A stretch of DNA of 64,000 nucleotides from Desulfobacteraceae bacterium (GTDB lineage Bacteria; Desulfobacterota; Desulfobacteria; Desulfobacterales; Desulfosalsimonadaceae), in NCBI GenBank assembly GCA_003599885.1, contig QZKW01000083.1, positions 30,583 through 94,582 of the forward strand. The letters run 5' to 3'. How positions within the stretch are numbered: position 1 is the first letter of the stretch; each line of letters opens with the position of its first letter. The position numbers and the translations under genes are program-made. The notes under the pieces were generated by a model. It was given only the letters and a program-made list of their open reading frames with translations, did not search any database and was not told where the DNA came from. This document shows, piece after piece, positions 8,427 to 17,768 of this stretch.

Positions 8427-9569
8427 ATGACCGATGTTTCCCGTGAGTGTCAATCTGAGTTGGATTGTTTGCGAAAAGGCATTGATGCGATTGACCAGCA
8501 GATAGTGGAGTTGCTGTCAAAGCGTCAGCAACAGGTGAATCAGGTGGTGGCGCTGAAAAAAGCGCACAACCTTCAGGTGTACCATCCGGCGAGGGAGGAA
8601 GATTTGATTTCCGCCCGGCGTCAGCAGGCCCGGGAAGCGGGTTTGTGTCCGGATTTTATTGAAGAACTATACCGGATTATCATTCACCGCTCACGGGTGG
8701 TGCAGTCCGGCCAGATGGCCGTTAAAGGGGTGAAGCCGGGCGCAACCGTGCTGATTGTCGGCGGGACCGGGGAAATGGGCCGGTATTTTGTCGACTGGTT
8801 CCAGAGAGCGGGATATGGGGTCCGGTCCATGGGCAGCCGGGATTGGGAGAATATCTCTGCGCTCTGCGACGGCATTGATCTGGCGATAATCTCTGTCACC
8901 ATTGATAAAACCCCTGAGATTATAGAGCGCATCGGTCCCTATCTGCCGCCGGACGCCGTGCTGGCGGATGTCACCAGTATTAAAAAGAAACCGCTGGCCG
9001 CCATGCTGGCCGCGCATTCCGGACCGGTGATCGGCTTGCATCCGCTGTTCGGTCCCACCACATCTACTCTGGACAAGCAGATTGTGGTGGCCACTCCGGG
9101 CCGGGATGACGCCGCCTGCCGGTGGGTGACCGACCAGTTTGCCACCTGGGGATCGATTATTGTGACCGCGACTGCGGAGGAGCACGATCAGATCATGGAG
9201 TTTGTCCAGGCGCTCCGGCATTTTGCCACCTTTAGTTTCGGCCAGTTCCTGGCCGCCAAAAATGTACCCCTGGCACGGACCCTGGAGTTTTCAAGTCCCA
9301 TTTACCGGTTGGAGCTGGGAATGGTCGGGCGGCTGTTTGCCCAGGACGCGGGTCTGTATGCGGAAATCATTTTCGCAACTCCCGAACGCCGGGCATTGCT
9401 TAAGGAATACATTGCCAGCCTCGCCCGGAATCTGGACATGCTGGAAACCGGGGACCGGTCTGTTTTTGAAGCGGAATTTAAAAAAATCGCCGCCTGGTTC
9501 GGTCCGTTTGGGGAACAGGCCATCCGGGAAAGCTCGTTTTTGATAGACAAGCTGATTGAGCGGTTTTGA
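8427..9569 (+). CDS. tyrA: Bifunctional chorismate mutase / prephenate dehydrogenase
   Basis: 380 residues. An N-terminal AroQ-type chorismate mutase (about 8-88: LRKGIDAIDQQIVELLSKR, then YHPAREEDLI) precedes an NAD-dependent prephenate dehydrogenase. The latter has the Rossmann motif VLIVGGTGEMGRYF near 105 and catalytic-region motifs IGLHPLFGP and EFVQALRHF. This is the fused T-protein plan of enteric TyrA and nearly the same length. It converts chorismate via prephenate to 4-hydroxyphenylpyruvate for tyrosine. AAAGGA six bases before the ATG at 8427 fixes the start; the longer open frame upstream has no ribosome site. The next gene follows after about 50 bp. Confidence 0.95.
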   Translation: MTDVSRECQSELDCLRKGIDAIDQQIVELLSKRQQQVNQVVALKKAHNLQVYHPAREEDLISARRQQAREAGLCPDFIEELYRIIIHRSRVVQSGQMAVKGVKPGATVLIVGGTGEMGRYFVDWFQRAGYGVRSMGSRDWENISALCDGIDLAIISVTIDKTPEIIERIGPYLPPDAVLADVTSIKKKPLAAMLAAHSGPVIGLHPLFGPTTSTLDKQIVVATPGRDDAACRWVTDQFATWGSIIVTATAEEHDQIMEFVQALRHFATFSFGQFLAAKNVPLARTLEFSSPIYRLELGMVGRLFAQDAGLYAEIIFATPERRALLKEYIASLARNLDMLETGDRSVFEAEFKKIAAWFGPFGEQAIRESSFLIDKLIERF

Positions 9570-9619
9570 TGACGGCCTTGCCGCCGTCGTGCTGGAATCA
9601 AAAAAACGGAAGCGTCACG

Positions 9620-11530
9620 ATGTCAGCTAATCGCCCCGCAACCCGGATAGAACTTCTGGCCCCGGCCGGAACGTCAGCCATCGGAATAGCTGCGATCAAT
9701 TGCGGAGCGGATGCGGTCTATATCGGAGCGAGCCGTTTTGGCGCCCGGGAAAAAGCCGGCAACAGTATTGCCGATATTGAAGCCTTATGCCGGTATGCCC
9801 ATAAATACTGGGGCCGGGTCTATGCAACGGTCAATACGATTTTTCATGATGCGGAACTGCCCCTGGCCCGGCAGCTCATTTTTGATCTCTGCCATGCCGG
9901 GATTGACGGATTGATCATTCAGGACGTCGGCCTTCTGGAAATGGATTTGCCGGATATCCCATTGATCGCCAGCACCCAAATGCACAACCACACACCGGAG
10001 CGGGTGGCGTTTCTGGAATCGGTCGGGTTTCAGCGGGTCATTCTGGCCCGGGAGCTGTCTCTGGATCAGATCATTGCCATCCGGCGGCAAACCACGATAG
10101 AACTGGAATGTTTTGTGCATGGGGCCTTGTGCGTGGGTTACAGCGGCCAGTGTTATCTGAGTCATGCTCTCGGCGGCCAGAACGCCAATCGGAGCGCCAA
10201 TCGCGGAACCTGCGCCCAGCCTTGCCGGCGGCGCTATTCGCTTAAGGACGGAAGCGGCAAAACCATCGTATCAGACACCCATCTCCTGTCTTTAAAAGAT
10301 CTCAATCTGTCCGGTCATCTGGATGCCCTGCTTGACGCGGGTGTTACCTCGTTTAAAATTGAAGGGCGGCTGAAAGACCAGGCGTATGTCAGCAATATCG
10401 TCAGCTTTTACCGCCAGCGGCTGGATGCAATTCTTCAAAAAAAAGGCATGGGCCGGGCTTCTTCCGGTACCAGCCGCATCGATTTTGCCCCGGACCCGGA
10501 AAAAACATTCAACCGGGGATTTACCTCCTTTTTTATAGCGGGCCGGGACCTTGACATGGCTTCGTTAAAAACGCCCAAATCCATGGGCCTGTGCATGGGA
10601 ACCGTCATGGGTTTGGGGAAGAATTTCTTTCAGATTCGGGATAAAAAAGAACCGTTCCATCCCGGTGACGGGATCTGTTTTTTTGATTCATCGGACCGGC
10701 TCCAGGGAACGCTTGTTAACCGGGTGGAGGAAGGACGGGTGTATCCGGATAAAATGGACGGCATTGAACCCGGCGTTGTTATTTACCGGAATCACGATCA
10801 CCTTTTTCTAAAACATCTGGCAAAGGCCTGTCCACAGCGAAAAATTGACGTGCGCCTCTTATTGATGGAAACCCCGGCTGGGTTTACGCTTCGGGCCATT
10901 GACGAAGACGGCAATCAGGCTGAATCAGCCCTGGAAACAGAAAAACAGCCCGCTGAAAAGCCGGACATGGCACGTTCAGGCATGGAAAAGCAGCTGCAAA
11001 AACTCGGGGCAACGGATTTTGTGTGCGTTGACCTTGCTATTAAAACGGATCAGCCGTATTTTATTCCGGTTCAGGCATTAAATGAACTGCGCCGGCAACT
11101 GGTGGCTGCCCTGATAACCGTGCGGGAACAGGAACGGCCCAAACAAATGGAAAAAACAGGACAAACCGTAAAATTTGAAAAAAATGCAGTTCCTTTTCCG
11201 GAAAAAAGAGTATCCTATCTGGGCAATGTGCTGAACCGCCAGGCAGCGGCCTTTTATCGCCGCCACGGGGTTTCAGAAATCGAACCGGCCCCGGAATCGC
11301 GTCCGGAACCAGCAATGGGCATGACCGGTAAAACCGTTATGATTTCAAAATATTGCATACTCTATCCGCTTGGATATTGCCGGCGGGACCCGGTGGCGGC
11401 AAAACCAGCGGAGCCTTTGGTTTTGATTGATGAAAACAACCGGGAGCTTGAAATCCGGACCCGTTGCGATGTTTGCGAAATGGAAATCGTCCTTTCCCCT
11501 GCGGCCCGCAACCACTTAAGAAATTTATGA
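9620..11530 (+). CDS. rlhA: U32-family 23S rRNA C2501 hydroxylase-like protein
   Basis: 636 residues, close to the 653 of E. coli RlhA (YdcP) and much longer than tRNA-modifying TrhP. The U32 core starts LLAPAGTSAIGIAAINCGAD, and the cysteine cluster CFVHGALCVGYSGQCYLS / RGTCAQPC near residues 170-220 fits the iron-sulfur-containing U32 hydroxylases. A C-terminal KYC...GYC and CDVC pair belongs to the long RlhA-type tail. It should make 5-hydroxycytidine in 23S rRNA; older naming as a collagenase/peptidase is unsupported. I prefer the ATG at 9620 (GGAAG upstream), but an ATG at 9569 overlapping the tyrA stop is possible. Confidence 0.85.
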   Translation: MSANRPATRIELLAPAGTSAIGIAAINCGADAVYIGASRFGAREKAGNSIADIEALCRYAHKYWGRVYATVNTIFHDAELPLARQLIFDLCHAGIDGLIIQDVGLLEMDLPDIPLIASTQMHNHTPERVAFLESVGFQRVILARELSLDQIIAIRRQTTIELECFVHGALCVGYSGQCYLSHALGGQNANRSANRGTCAQPCRRRYSLKDGSGKTIVSDTHLLSLKDLNLSGHLDALLDAGVTSFKIEGRLKDQAYVSNIVSFYRQRLDAILQKKGMGRASSGTSRIDFAPDPEKTFNRGFTSFFIAGRDLDMASLKTPKSMGLCMGTVMGLGKNFFQIRDKKEPFHPGDGICFFDSSDRLQGTLVNRVEEGRVYPDKMDGIEPGVVIYRNHDHLFLKHLAKACPQRKIDVRLLLMETPAGFTLRAIDEDGNQAESALETEKQPAEKPDMARSGMEKQLQKLGATDFVCVDLAIKTDQPYFIPVQALNELRRQLVAALITVREQERPKQMEKTGQTVKFEKNAVPFPEKRVSYLGNVLNRQAAAFYRRHGVSEIEPAPESRPEPAMGMTGKTVMISKYCILYPLGYCRRDPVAAKPAEPLVLIDENNRELEIRTRCDVCEMEIVLSPAARNHLRNL

Positions 11531-11561
11531 TTCCATGCCAATCAAAAAAAAGGAGAAGAAC

Positions 11562-11951
11562 ATGAATCTTGAAGCGTATTTTGAAAATACAAAGGGAACC
11601 GGCGTAATGGCCACAGCCGATAAAGACGGAAAAGTGGATGCCGCCGTGTATTCCCGGCCCCATTTTTTGGAAGACGGAACCGTGGCCTTTATTATGCGGG
11701 ACCGGCTGACCCGGAGCAACCTGCAAACCAATCCCCATGCGGCGTATCTGTTTATTGAAAAAGGACCCGGCTACGCTGGAAAGCGGCTGTACCTGACCAA
11801 AATCCGCGAAGAGGAAAAAAGCGAACTGCTGGTAAAATTCAAACGCCGTCAGCTAAACCCGGAAGAAACAGCTGAAAAAGGCCCCCTGTTTCTGACGGTG
11901 TTTCAGATTGATAAGGAACTGCCCCTTATCGGCCCGGGAGATGAGGCATAG
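11562..11951 (+). CDS. Pyridoxamine 5'-phosphate oxidase-fold flavin-binding protein
   Basis: 129 residues with the split-barrel FMN-binding fold typical of general stress/PNPOx-like proteins: GTGVMATADKDGKVDAAVYS near the start and VAFIMRDRLTRSNLQTNPHA in the middle. No second enzymatic domain is present. Probable redox or flavin-dependent role, substrate unknown. AAGGAG eight bases before the ATG at 11562 supports the start. It is the last member of a possible run with tyrA and rlhA. Confidence 0.8.
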   Translation: MNLEAYFENTKGTGVMATADKDGKVDAAVYSRPHFLEDGTVAFIMRDRLTRSNLQTNPHAAYLFIEKGPGYAGKRLYLTKIREEEKSELLVKFKRRQLNPEETAEKGPLFLTVFQIDKELPLIGPGDEA

Positions 11952-12040
11952 CGCTTCGACTATGGGTATAGAATAACCCTTTTGTTATCATGAAGATGCT
12001 TTCATTGGGTGCAGCACTCTCTAAAAAAGCAGGAGAATAA

Positions 12041-15000
12041 ATGAAATTCCAGAAATTACTTTATTTTCTTCAAAATGTCGGGCGGGACCCCTCGTCGCTG
12101 ATGCAGGAGGACTATCTGACCGGGCTGAAAAACCGCCGGTTTTTACTGCATTATCTGAAATACGCCCTGGACTGGGACAACATTTCCGATCATCCGGTTT
12201 CCCTGCTGCTGGTGGATATCGATTATTTTAAGCGGATTAATGAGCAATACGGCAGCGAGGTCGGCGACCAGGTACTGGTGCATGTGGCCGGGATGCTGAA
12301 GCAGATTTCCGGTAAAAACGGTATTCCTGTTCTAAATGCCGGGGATGAGTTTATGGTCATCATGCCGAACATGAAAAAACAGAGCGCTTTGCTATTGGCT
12401 TCGGAACTGGTAACGCACGCCGCAGGGAACCTCTTTTTTTCATCAGACGCAGGCACCCAGATTCCGATTACCTTAAGTATCGGGGCCGCCACCGCGCCGG
12501 ATGACGCGGGCAGCGCAAACAGCCTGATCAACCAGACAAAAAACGCCCTGCACCAGGCAAAGGCAGCCGGGAGAAATCAGTATGTGGATGCGGCTATCGT
12601 GGCCCGGCAGGCGCTCCAGTATCTGGACAGCGCCAGTATTGTGGGCAGAAAAGCCCAGTTTGAAGCCATCAGCCCCGCCATTAGCGGGGTTGAAAACGGG
12701 ATCAGCCGGTTTGTTATTGTGGACGGAGCCACCGGCATGGGCAAAACCAGTTTTCTGGATGCGGTCTTCCGGAATCTGAACAAGTCGGGATTCCAGGTGG
12801 TGCGCGTGTCCGGCGTAGTCCAGGAATCGTTCCGCCCCTATTATCTTGTCGCGTATATCGTCATAGCGCTGATGAACGAACGGGAGGATAAAGGCATCGA
12901 TGTTCTGGAAAATATGGAAAAAGCCGATCTTGAAAACATTGCCCTGATTCTGCCTCAGGTCGGAGATGCGGAGGTAAATGCTCAGAAGATTGATGAGCGG
13001 CGGCGGGAGGACATTTTCCGGTCGTTTATCCGGTTTTTTATCACCCTGGCATCCGGCCGGCAGCTGGCCCTGCTGATTGATGATCTGGATTACAGTGATC
13101 CGGCATCCCTGCATCTGCTTCGGATGATGCATCTGGAAAAATCCGTGGTGATGCTGGTCTGCGCCACTGCCACCGAGGAAGCCAAAGTCAAGCCCAAAAC
13201 CATCCCCCTGGAACTGTTCCGCTCCGCATACAGCGACGCTCTGAACATTCTGACCATTCAGTTGACGCCATTGACTGCCCCGGAGATTGAAAAACATATT
13301 CATATTATTTTTCCCGGAATTGAGATTCCGTCCGCGTTGTCCACTGCTCTGGCCCAGGTTTCACAAGGAAGCCCGCTTTTTGTGAATGAAATCCTGAGAA
13401 AAATGATCACGGACCAGAAAATCGTTCAGTCCGGCCAGCGCTGGAAAGTGATGAAGATAGACAAAGGCTATTTCCCCAAATCTCTTGAAGACATCATCCG
13501 GACCAAATTCCAGGCATTGGACGGCGACAGCCAGCGGTTTCTGGATTGCGCGTCCGCGTTTGGCGAATCCATTTCACTCAGCATGCTCACCGGCGTTTCC
13601 GATGAAAAGTCAGCTCTGGTGCATGATTTATTGAACCGGGCCATCGATCAGGGGCTGGTGTGCACGGATTTTAATGAAAATGATGAAACGATCCGGTTTT
13701 TGAGCAAACGCATCCAGAATGTCATTTATGACAGGATCCACCCGGACCAGAAGAAAAGTCTTCACGAACAGATCGGCAATTACCAGGAAAAGCTTTATCG
13801 GCATCATCTGCTCCCTTCCGCCTCGTTTCTGGCCCATCATTTCAAACGGTCCGATAATCAGGAAAAAGCCACAGCCTACGAAGGTCTTCAGGCAGAGCTG
13901 AATAGCAGCCTTTTCAATGACAGGGAAATGGCCCGGTACCAGGTGAATGGAGAAACGGAAGATACTGCGGCGGGGGAAGCCGCTCTGGGTGATGTGCCGC
14001 TGGGTGAAACCAGCAGGGCCTTTATCCCGAAACTCCTGCAATCCCTGCTCATCGCCATCCGGAACGCCCGGCTGTATCCTCCGGAAAGTAAATCCGTGGT
14101 CAATTCCATTGATCAGCTCAAGCTGCTGTTGGAACGGGTGCTGGAAGACACCGGCCGCCTCAGCATCATTACGGAAAAAAACACCCTGATAATGAACGGC
14201 CAGGTTTTGGAAGTCGGAAATTTCCAATCCATCGCCCAGACCATTATCGATTTCTGGGACCGGCTTCAAATCAGCAGCCTGACTTTTGTCAAGGGATTGA
14301 CTGAAAGTGAGCTGAAAATTGTGCTGGGAAGAATTTGCCGTATTGAGCCCAAGGAGATCACCCCGCGGTTCTGGAAGACTTTTTCCGAGGCCAATCAGCT
14401 TCAATTTGTCCTCCCGAGACAGGTTCGGTATAAAAAAATCAAGGCGCCATTACTGGCAGCAGACCCGGACCGTGCCGGAGTCGCCAGCCGGATGGACGCC
14501 GATGTTGCCGCGTCCGGAGAATACGGGTTTAACGAGCAGGAAATGATCGTTATTCAGCGAATTATCACTGTTCTGCTTGGGGCTTACAGCAAACTGAAGC
14601 TTTACCCCGCCGAGGGACCGGTAGCCAAACAGGCTGTTTCCCAGGTGATGACCGCATTCGCCCCGTTTTTTGAGACCCGCCCGGCCCTCACCCTCACACG
14701 GATTGACTCCTCGCTTTTGATCAATGGGGTCCGGATGGACGCGTCAGGATTTGAAACCATGACGAGCGGAATGATCCGGTTTCTGGCGGAGATGGAATTA
14801 AACAGCCTCACGTTTTTGCATTCAGTGGCGGAGTCTGATGTGATTGCCTTTATGGCTGCCGCCTGCGGAGACATCGGTGAAGGAGGGGCGGCGTTCTGGC
14901 ACAAAATCGCGGCGGAAAAACAGATTAAAGGGGTTCTGTTTGATCAGCGGGTATACGGCATCGCAGCCATGGTTCCGGGGCCGGGAACCGGTCAGGATGA

Positions 15001-16231
15001 GGCCGGGGCAGCGCCTGAAGCATCTGAAGGGGTATCCGGTGCTGAAGAAACACCAGAGGTGATGCCGGAAGAAACGCCGCTGGAAGAGCTGGATCCGAAA
15101 CAATTTACAGATCAGTTAAAGAAACTCTTTCTGTCCGGCGACCGGAAACAGGCCGCCGCCAAAATTTGGCAATTGTGCAGGCAATACGAGTCTGCCGATG
15201 GTCCCGGTAAAAATGTCATACTGGACGTTTTTGAAGCGGTTTTTCAACCCGCTGACTGGCGGCCCGGCGCCGCCTATCTCCATCTGGTTCTCAGCCAGGC
15301 AATGCCGGTGTTTGAACCGGAAAAGAATCCGGAACAAATTCTCCGAATGGCGGGGATCCTGAACGTCTGCGCCAAAGATTTTATTCTTTTCGGGGATTAT
15401 ACGTCTGCGGCCTGGGCGATTTCGCAGGTGGAACAAATGGCCGGGGCGGACGCTCTGAATATTGAAACCGGAGTGATTGACGGGGTCCAGGAAGATCTGA
15501 AATCCGAAGACCGCGCCCGTCAACAGGAAGCGTACCAGCTTTTAAGTACTCTGGGGGCCCGGATTGTTCCGGCGCTCATTGATGCGGCGAAACGGGAAAG
15601 CAGTCTGCGGGTCCGGCGTATGATTGCGGATCTCATCAGCAACCAGGGGGAAGAAGCGGTCGGAACATTCAGAAAATCGCTGATGGGGGAGAACCGGCCC
15701 GAATACCGTGCCCGGCTGGTGGATGTGATTGACGCGGTGGCCTCGGATGTGATGATGGAGCTGGCGGACACCCTGTCGGATTCTTCCGATGTGGTCCGCC
15801 GTTCCGCGTTCCGGCTGGCGGAACGAATGAATACCTCCCTTGTGATTGAGCTGATGATTGAATTGGCTGTGGGGGAAGATCCGGATGTGGCGATTCCGGC
15901 CATTGGGGTGCTGGGAAGCCTTAAAGCCAGAAATGCCATTGAGGTATTGATTCAGATAGCGGAACAGGCGGAAGGCAAAGAGACGCTGACGGCGGTCTGC
16001 CGGGCCATGGGGCAAATTGCGGATCCCGCGTTTGTGGCTACCCTTGAAAATCTTCTTCTGCCCCGGCGGCGGCTGTTTTTTCATAAAAAAAGTGATCCGG
16101 CGGTCCGGGTGGCTGCCCTGTATGCTGTTTCCCAGATTCAGGATCCGCGCATAAAAACCATGTTGATGGCGCTGGCGGAGGATCCGGACTCACGGATTCG
16201 GGAAGTGGTGAAGAATTTGGGCATTATTTGA
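12041..16231 (+). CDS. GGDEF / STAND-type ATPase / duplicated module / HEAT-repeat signalling protein
   Basis: 1396 residues, no signal peptide. Residues about 25-182 form a GGDEF domain with LLLVDIDYFKRINEQYG and the signature AGDEF at 100-104; no RxxD inhibitory site precedes it. Residues about 200-560 form an AAA/STAND ATPase with Walker A GATGMGKTS (229-237) and Walker B LALLIDDLD (342-350). Residues about 660-800 and 834-985 are two copies of a module I do not recognise, each starting with a helix and LYP, then an LI.NG turn and a SLTF segment. An acidic linker (about 988-1020) leads to helical repeats and HEAT-like repeats (about 1160-1396: LIDAAKRESSLRVRRMIADL and three similar). It probably integrates a signal through nucleotide-dependent oligomerisation; whether it makes c-di-GMP is open. 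Standalone gene with a GGAG ribosome site. Confidence 0.85.
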   Translation: MKFQKLLYFLQNVGRDPSSLMQEDYLTGLKNRRFLLHYLKYALDWDNISDHPVSLLLVDIDYFKRINEQYGSEVGDQVLVHVAGMLKQISGKNGIPVLNAGDEFMVIMPNMKKQSALLLASELVTHAAGNLFFSSDAGTQIPITLSIGAATAPDDAGSANSLINQTKNALHQAKAAGRNQYVDAAIVARQALQYLDSASIVGRKAQFEAISPAISGVENGISRFVIVDGATGMGKTSFLDAVFRNLNKSGFQVVRVSGVVQESFRPYYLVAYIVIALMNEREDKGIDVLENMEKADLENIALILPQVGDAEVNAQKIDERRREDIFRSFIRFFITLASGRQLALLIDDLDYSDPASLHLLRMMHLEKSVVMLVCATATEEAKVKPKTIPLELFRSAYSDALNILTIQLTPLTAPEIEKHIHIIFPGIEIPSALSTALAQVSQGSPLFVNEILRKMITDQKIVQSGQRWKVMKIDKGYFPKSLEDIIRTKFQALDGDSQRFLDCASAFGESISLSMLTGVSDEKSALVHDLLNRAIDQGLVCTDFNENDETIRFLSKRIQNVIYDRIHPDQKKSLHEQIGNYQEKLYRHHLLPSASFLAHHFKRSDNQEKATAYEGLQAELNSSLFNDREMARYQVNGETEDTAAGEAALGDVPLGETSRAFIPKLLQSLLIAIRNARLYPPESKSVVNSIDQLKLLLERVLEDTGRLSIITEKNTLIMNGQVLEVGNFQSIAQTIIDFWDRLQISSLTFVKGLTESELKIVLGRICRIEPKEITPRFWKTFSEANQLQFVLPRQVRYKKIKAPLLAADPDRAGVASRMDADVAASGEYGFNEQEMIVIQRIITVLLGAYSKLKLYPAEGPVAKQAVSQVMTAFAPFFETRPALTLTRIDSSLLINGVRMDASGFETMTSGMIRFLAEMELNSLTFLHSVAESDVIAFMAAACGDIGEGGAAFWHKIAAEKQIKGVLFDQRVYGIAAMVPGPGTGQDEAGAAPEASEGVSGAEETPEVMPEETPLEELDPKQFTDQLKKLFLSGDRKQAAAKIWQLCRQYESADGPGKNVILDVFEAVFQPADWRPGAAYLHLVLSQAMPVFEPEKNPEQILRMAGILNVCAKDFILFGDYTSAAWAISQVEQMAGADALNIETGVIDGVQEDLKSEDRARQQEAYQLLSTLGARIVPALIDAAKRESSLRVRRMIADLISNQGEEAVGTFRKSLMGENRPEYRARLVDVIDAVASDVMMELADTLSDSSDVVRRSAFRLAERMNTSLVIELMIELAVGEDPDVAIPAIGVLGSLKARNAIEVLIQIAEQAEGKETLTAVCRAMGQIADPAFVATLENLLLPRRRLFFHKKSDPAVRVAALYAVSQIQDPRIKTMLMALAEDPDSRIREVVKNLGII

Positions 16232-16244
16232 TATAGAAATCAAC

Positions 16245-16766
16245 TCACGGATGGCAGCTGTTTTTTTCTTTTCCGCCTTTAAATTCCTGGAGCTTTTCCA
16301 CATGGGTTTCTTCTTCGGCAATGATATGGCGTATGTTTTCTTTCGCCTCCTCGTCCGGTATAAAAGCCATCAGGATATCGTAGAAAAGAATGGTGTCTCT
16401 TTCAAATTCAATAAAAACATCCATCAGCTCACGAACATTGCGGACAGCGGCAAAATCCACGTCTTTGAGTGAAAAGGCCTGATCGCCCAGAAAATCATCA
16501 ACCAAAGACTTGTTCATCGCTTTTAACGATTCATTGTCCTCTATAACGACCGCTGTGCCTCTAAGCGCGGAAAACCATTTTGCGTGGCGGCCCTCCTCCT
16601 CTGCCATCCATTCCAGCAACTGTTTCAGGCTGGCATCACTTACAGACTCCAGAGCAGACCGGTAAATCTGCTCTCCGTTCTTCTCAAGCTGAACTGCCAT
16701 ATCAATGACTTCGGAAATTGAAAACAATGCGCACTCCTTTTTACGGCCGGTTTCTGGTGTGATCAT
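16245..16766 (-). CDS. Ferritin-like diiron protein (rubrerythrin-type domain, no rubredoxin)
   Basis: 173 residues in a four-helix ferritin fold with the four ligand segments in order: LEKNGEQIYRSAL, MAEEEGRHAKWF, FIEFERDTILFYDIL and IIAEEETHVEKL, giving paired E and ExxH ligands. It lacks the CxxC rubredoxin tail, so it is an erythrin-like protein, probably handling peroxide or iron. Its ATG overlaps the hslO stop (TGATG), so it is co-translated with Hsp33. The pair makes sense as an oxidative-stress unit. Confidence 0.85.
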   Translation of the reverse strand: MITPETGRKKECALFSISEVIDMAVQLEKNGEQIYRSALESVSDASLKQLLEWMAEEEGRHAKWFSALRGTAVVIEDNESLKAMNKSLVDDFLGDQAFSLKDVDFAAVRNVRELMDVFIEFERDTILFYDILMAFIPDEEAKENIRHIIAEEETHVEKLQEFKGGKEKNSCHP

Positions 16767-17602
16767 CAATGATACACGGATGCATGTTCACCCAAATCCT
16801 TTTCCGTGACCTGATAAGCCGTCTTGCAATATTCGCACACCACTTCAAGAACCTCCTTGTCCGGCGAAAACAAATTTTCACCACTGGTCCGGACAAATTT
16901 CTTCACATTTTCAATCATCTGCTCCTTCGAACACCCGCACGCAAAACGGACCGGTCTTTCGGCCAGATATTTAAATCCGATCTCTTGTAATTCCGCCTGG
17001 ATGCCCTTCGGATCTGTCAGTCCTTTCGACATAACGGCTTTCAGCGGAAAAACGGTTTCTTCAAATGCTGCCATCAAATCCGTCGGCTCCTCGCTTGATG
17101 ACAAAGGCAATTGATGGAGCATGAAGCTTTGATCGCTGTCTTCCGATACGAATATCCGGCTGTTGACCTGATAGGACTGAGACAATACCCGGTTTATAAT
17201 GTCATCCATGCCGACCCCCTGCAGTTCAATGGTTGACTGGTAGGGCGTTTCCGCGTGGGGAAGGAATTTCACCAGCCGCACCCGGCCGGTGATGCTTTCT
17301 GCGGCCAGGTGCGGCTCATCGGAATAGAGCATGCCCCGCATCAGCCCGTTGGTGTTCATTTCGATTTTCAGCCGAAAATACGGGGATTCCGAATCCACGT
17401 AAAAACAAAAATATTCCCCGTGCTTTAAAAGCCCCAGCATGAGCTGAACGCTGAGGACTGCGGACCGGAAACAGGAAAACCCGCCGGCTTTGAGATTGTG
17501 CATCAGGACCAGGTCGTGAATGAGCTGCTGACCTTCAAGAAAGTACAGGGCGAATTTCTTGTCCTGACTGATATACGTTAACAAACGGCTTTGGTTGAGC
17601 AT
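16766..17602 (-). CDS. hslO: Hsp33 redox-regulated holdase chaperone
   Basis: 278 residues, normal length. The N-terminal domain precedes a C-terminal redox switch with CGC near 225 and CEYC near 260, the four zinc-binding cysteines that form disulfides when the chaperone is activated by oxidative unfolding. It works in the cytoplasm by holding unfolded proteins. The partner downstream is a ferritin-like diiron protein. A purine-rich AAAGGGAGCCAG precedes the ATG. Confidence 0.93.
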   Translation of the reverse strand: MLNQSRLLTYISQDKKFALYFLEGQQLIHDLVLMHNLKAGGFSCFRSAVLSVQLMLGLLKHGEYFCFYVDSESPYFRLKIEMNTNGLMRGMLYSDEPHLAAESITGRVRLVKFLPHAETPYQSTIELQGVGMDDIINRVLSQSYQVNSRIFVSEDSDQSFMLHQLPLSSSEEPTDLMAAFEETVFPLKAVMSKGLTDPKGIQAELQEIGFKYLAERPVRFACGCSKEQMIENVKKFVRTSGENLFSPDKEVLEVVCEYCKTAYQVTEKDLGEHASVYH

Positions 17603-17705
17603 TCTGGCTCCCTTTAATCATTTTTGTAAGGTTTGGTCCGCATGGAGAGTATACCCGGATGGACCATTCCAATCTGACATGAAGATATAAAATCAAATGA
17701 AACAC

Positions 17706-17733
17706 TTGACAAGCAGGAAAATGCTTATATTAT
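17706..17733 (+). promoter_or_regulatory. sahR-ahcY promoter
   Basis: TTGACA at 17706-17711 and TATTAT at 17728-17733 with a 16-base spacer, immediately upstream of the SahR-type palindrome. Confidence 0.7.
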
Positions 17734-17755
17734 CATATCAAAATATCTTGATATG
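17734..17755 (+). promoter_or_regulatory. SahR-type operator (22-bp palindrome)
   Basis: CATATCAA and TTGATATG form perfect 8-bp arms around AATATC, giving a 22-bp palindrome with a single mismatched pair. It directly follows the -10 element and ends 13 bp before the regulator's ATG, so bound protein would block transcription start. The ATCAA-n-ATAT-n-TTGAT core matches what I remember of the SahR motif from Desulfovibrio. Confidence 0.75.
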
Positions 17756-17768
17756 TGGAAACCGCTAT

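Noticed and set aside
12473..13303. 276-codon minus-strand frame inside the GGDEF/ATPase gene
   Set aside because: Shadow frame rich in His, Gln and Gly; the + strand frame carries Walker and GGDEF motifs.
17603..17768. SAH riboswitch in front of the ahcY operon
   Set aside because: The promoter lies only about 35 bp before the start codon, leaving too short a leader; the palindrome is better explained as a SahR operator.
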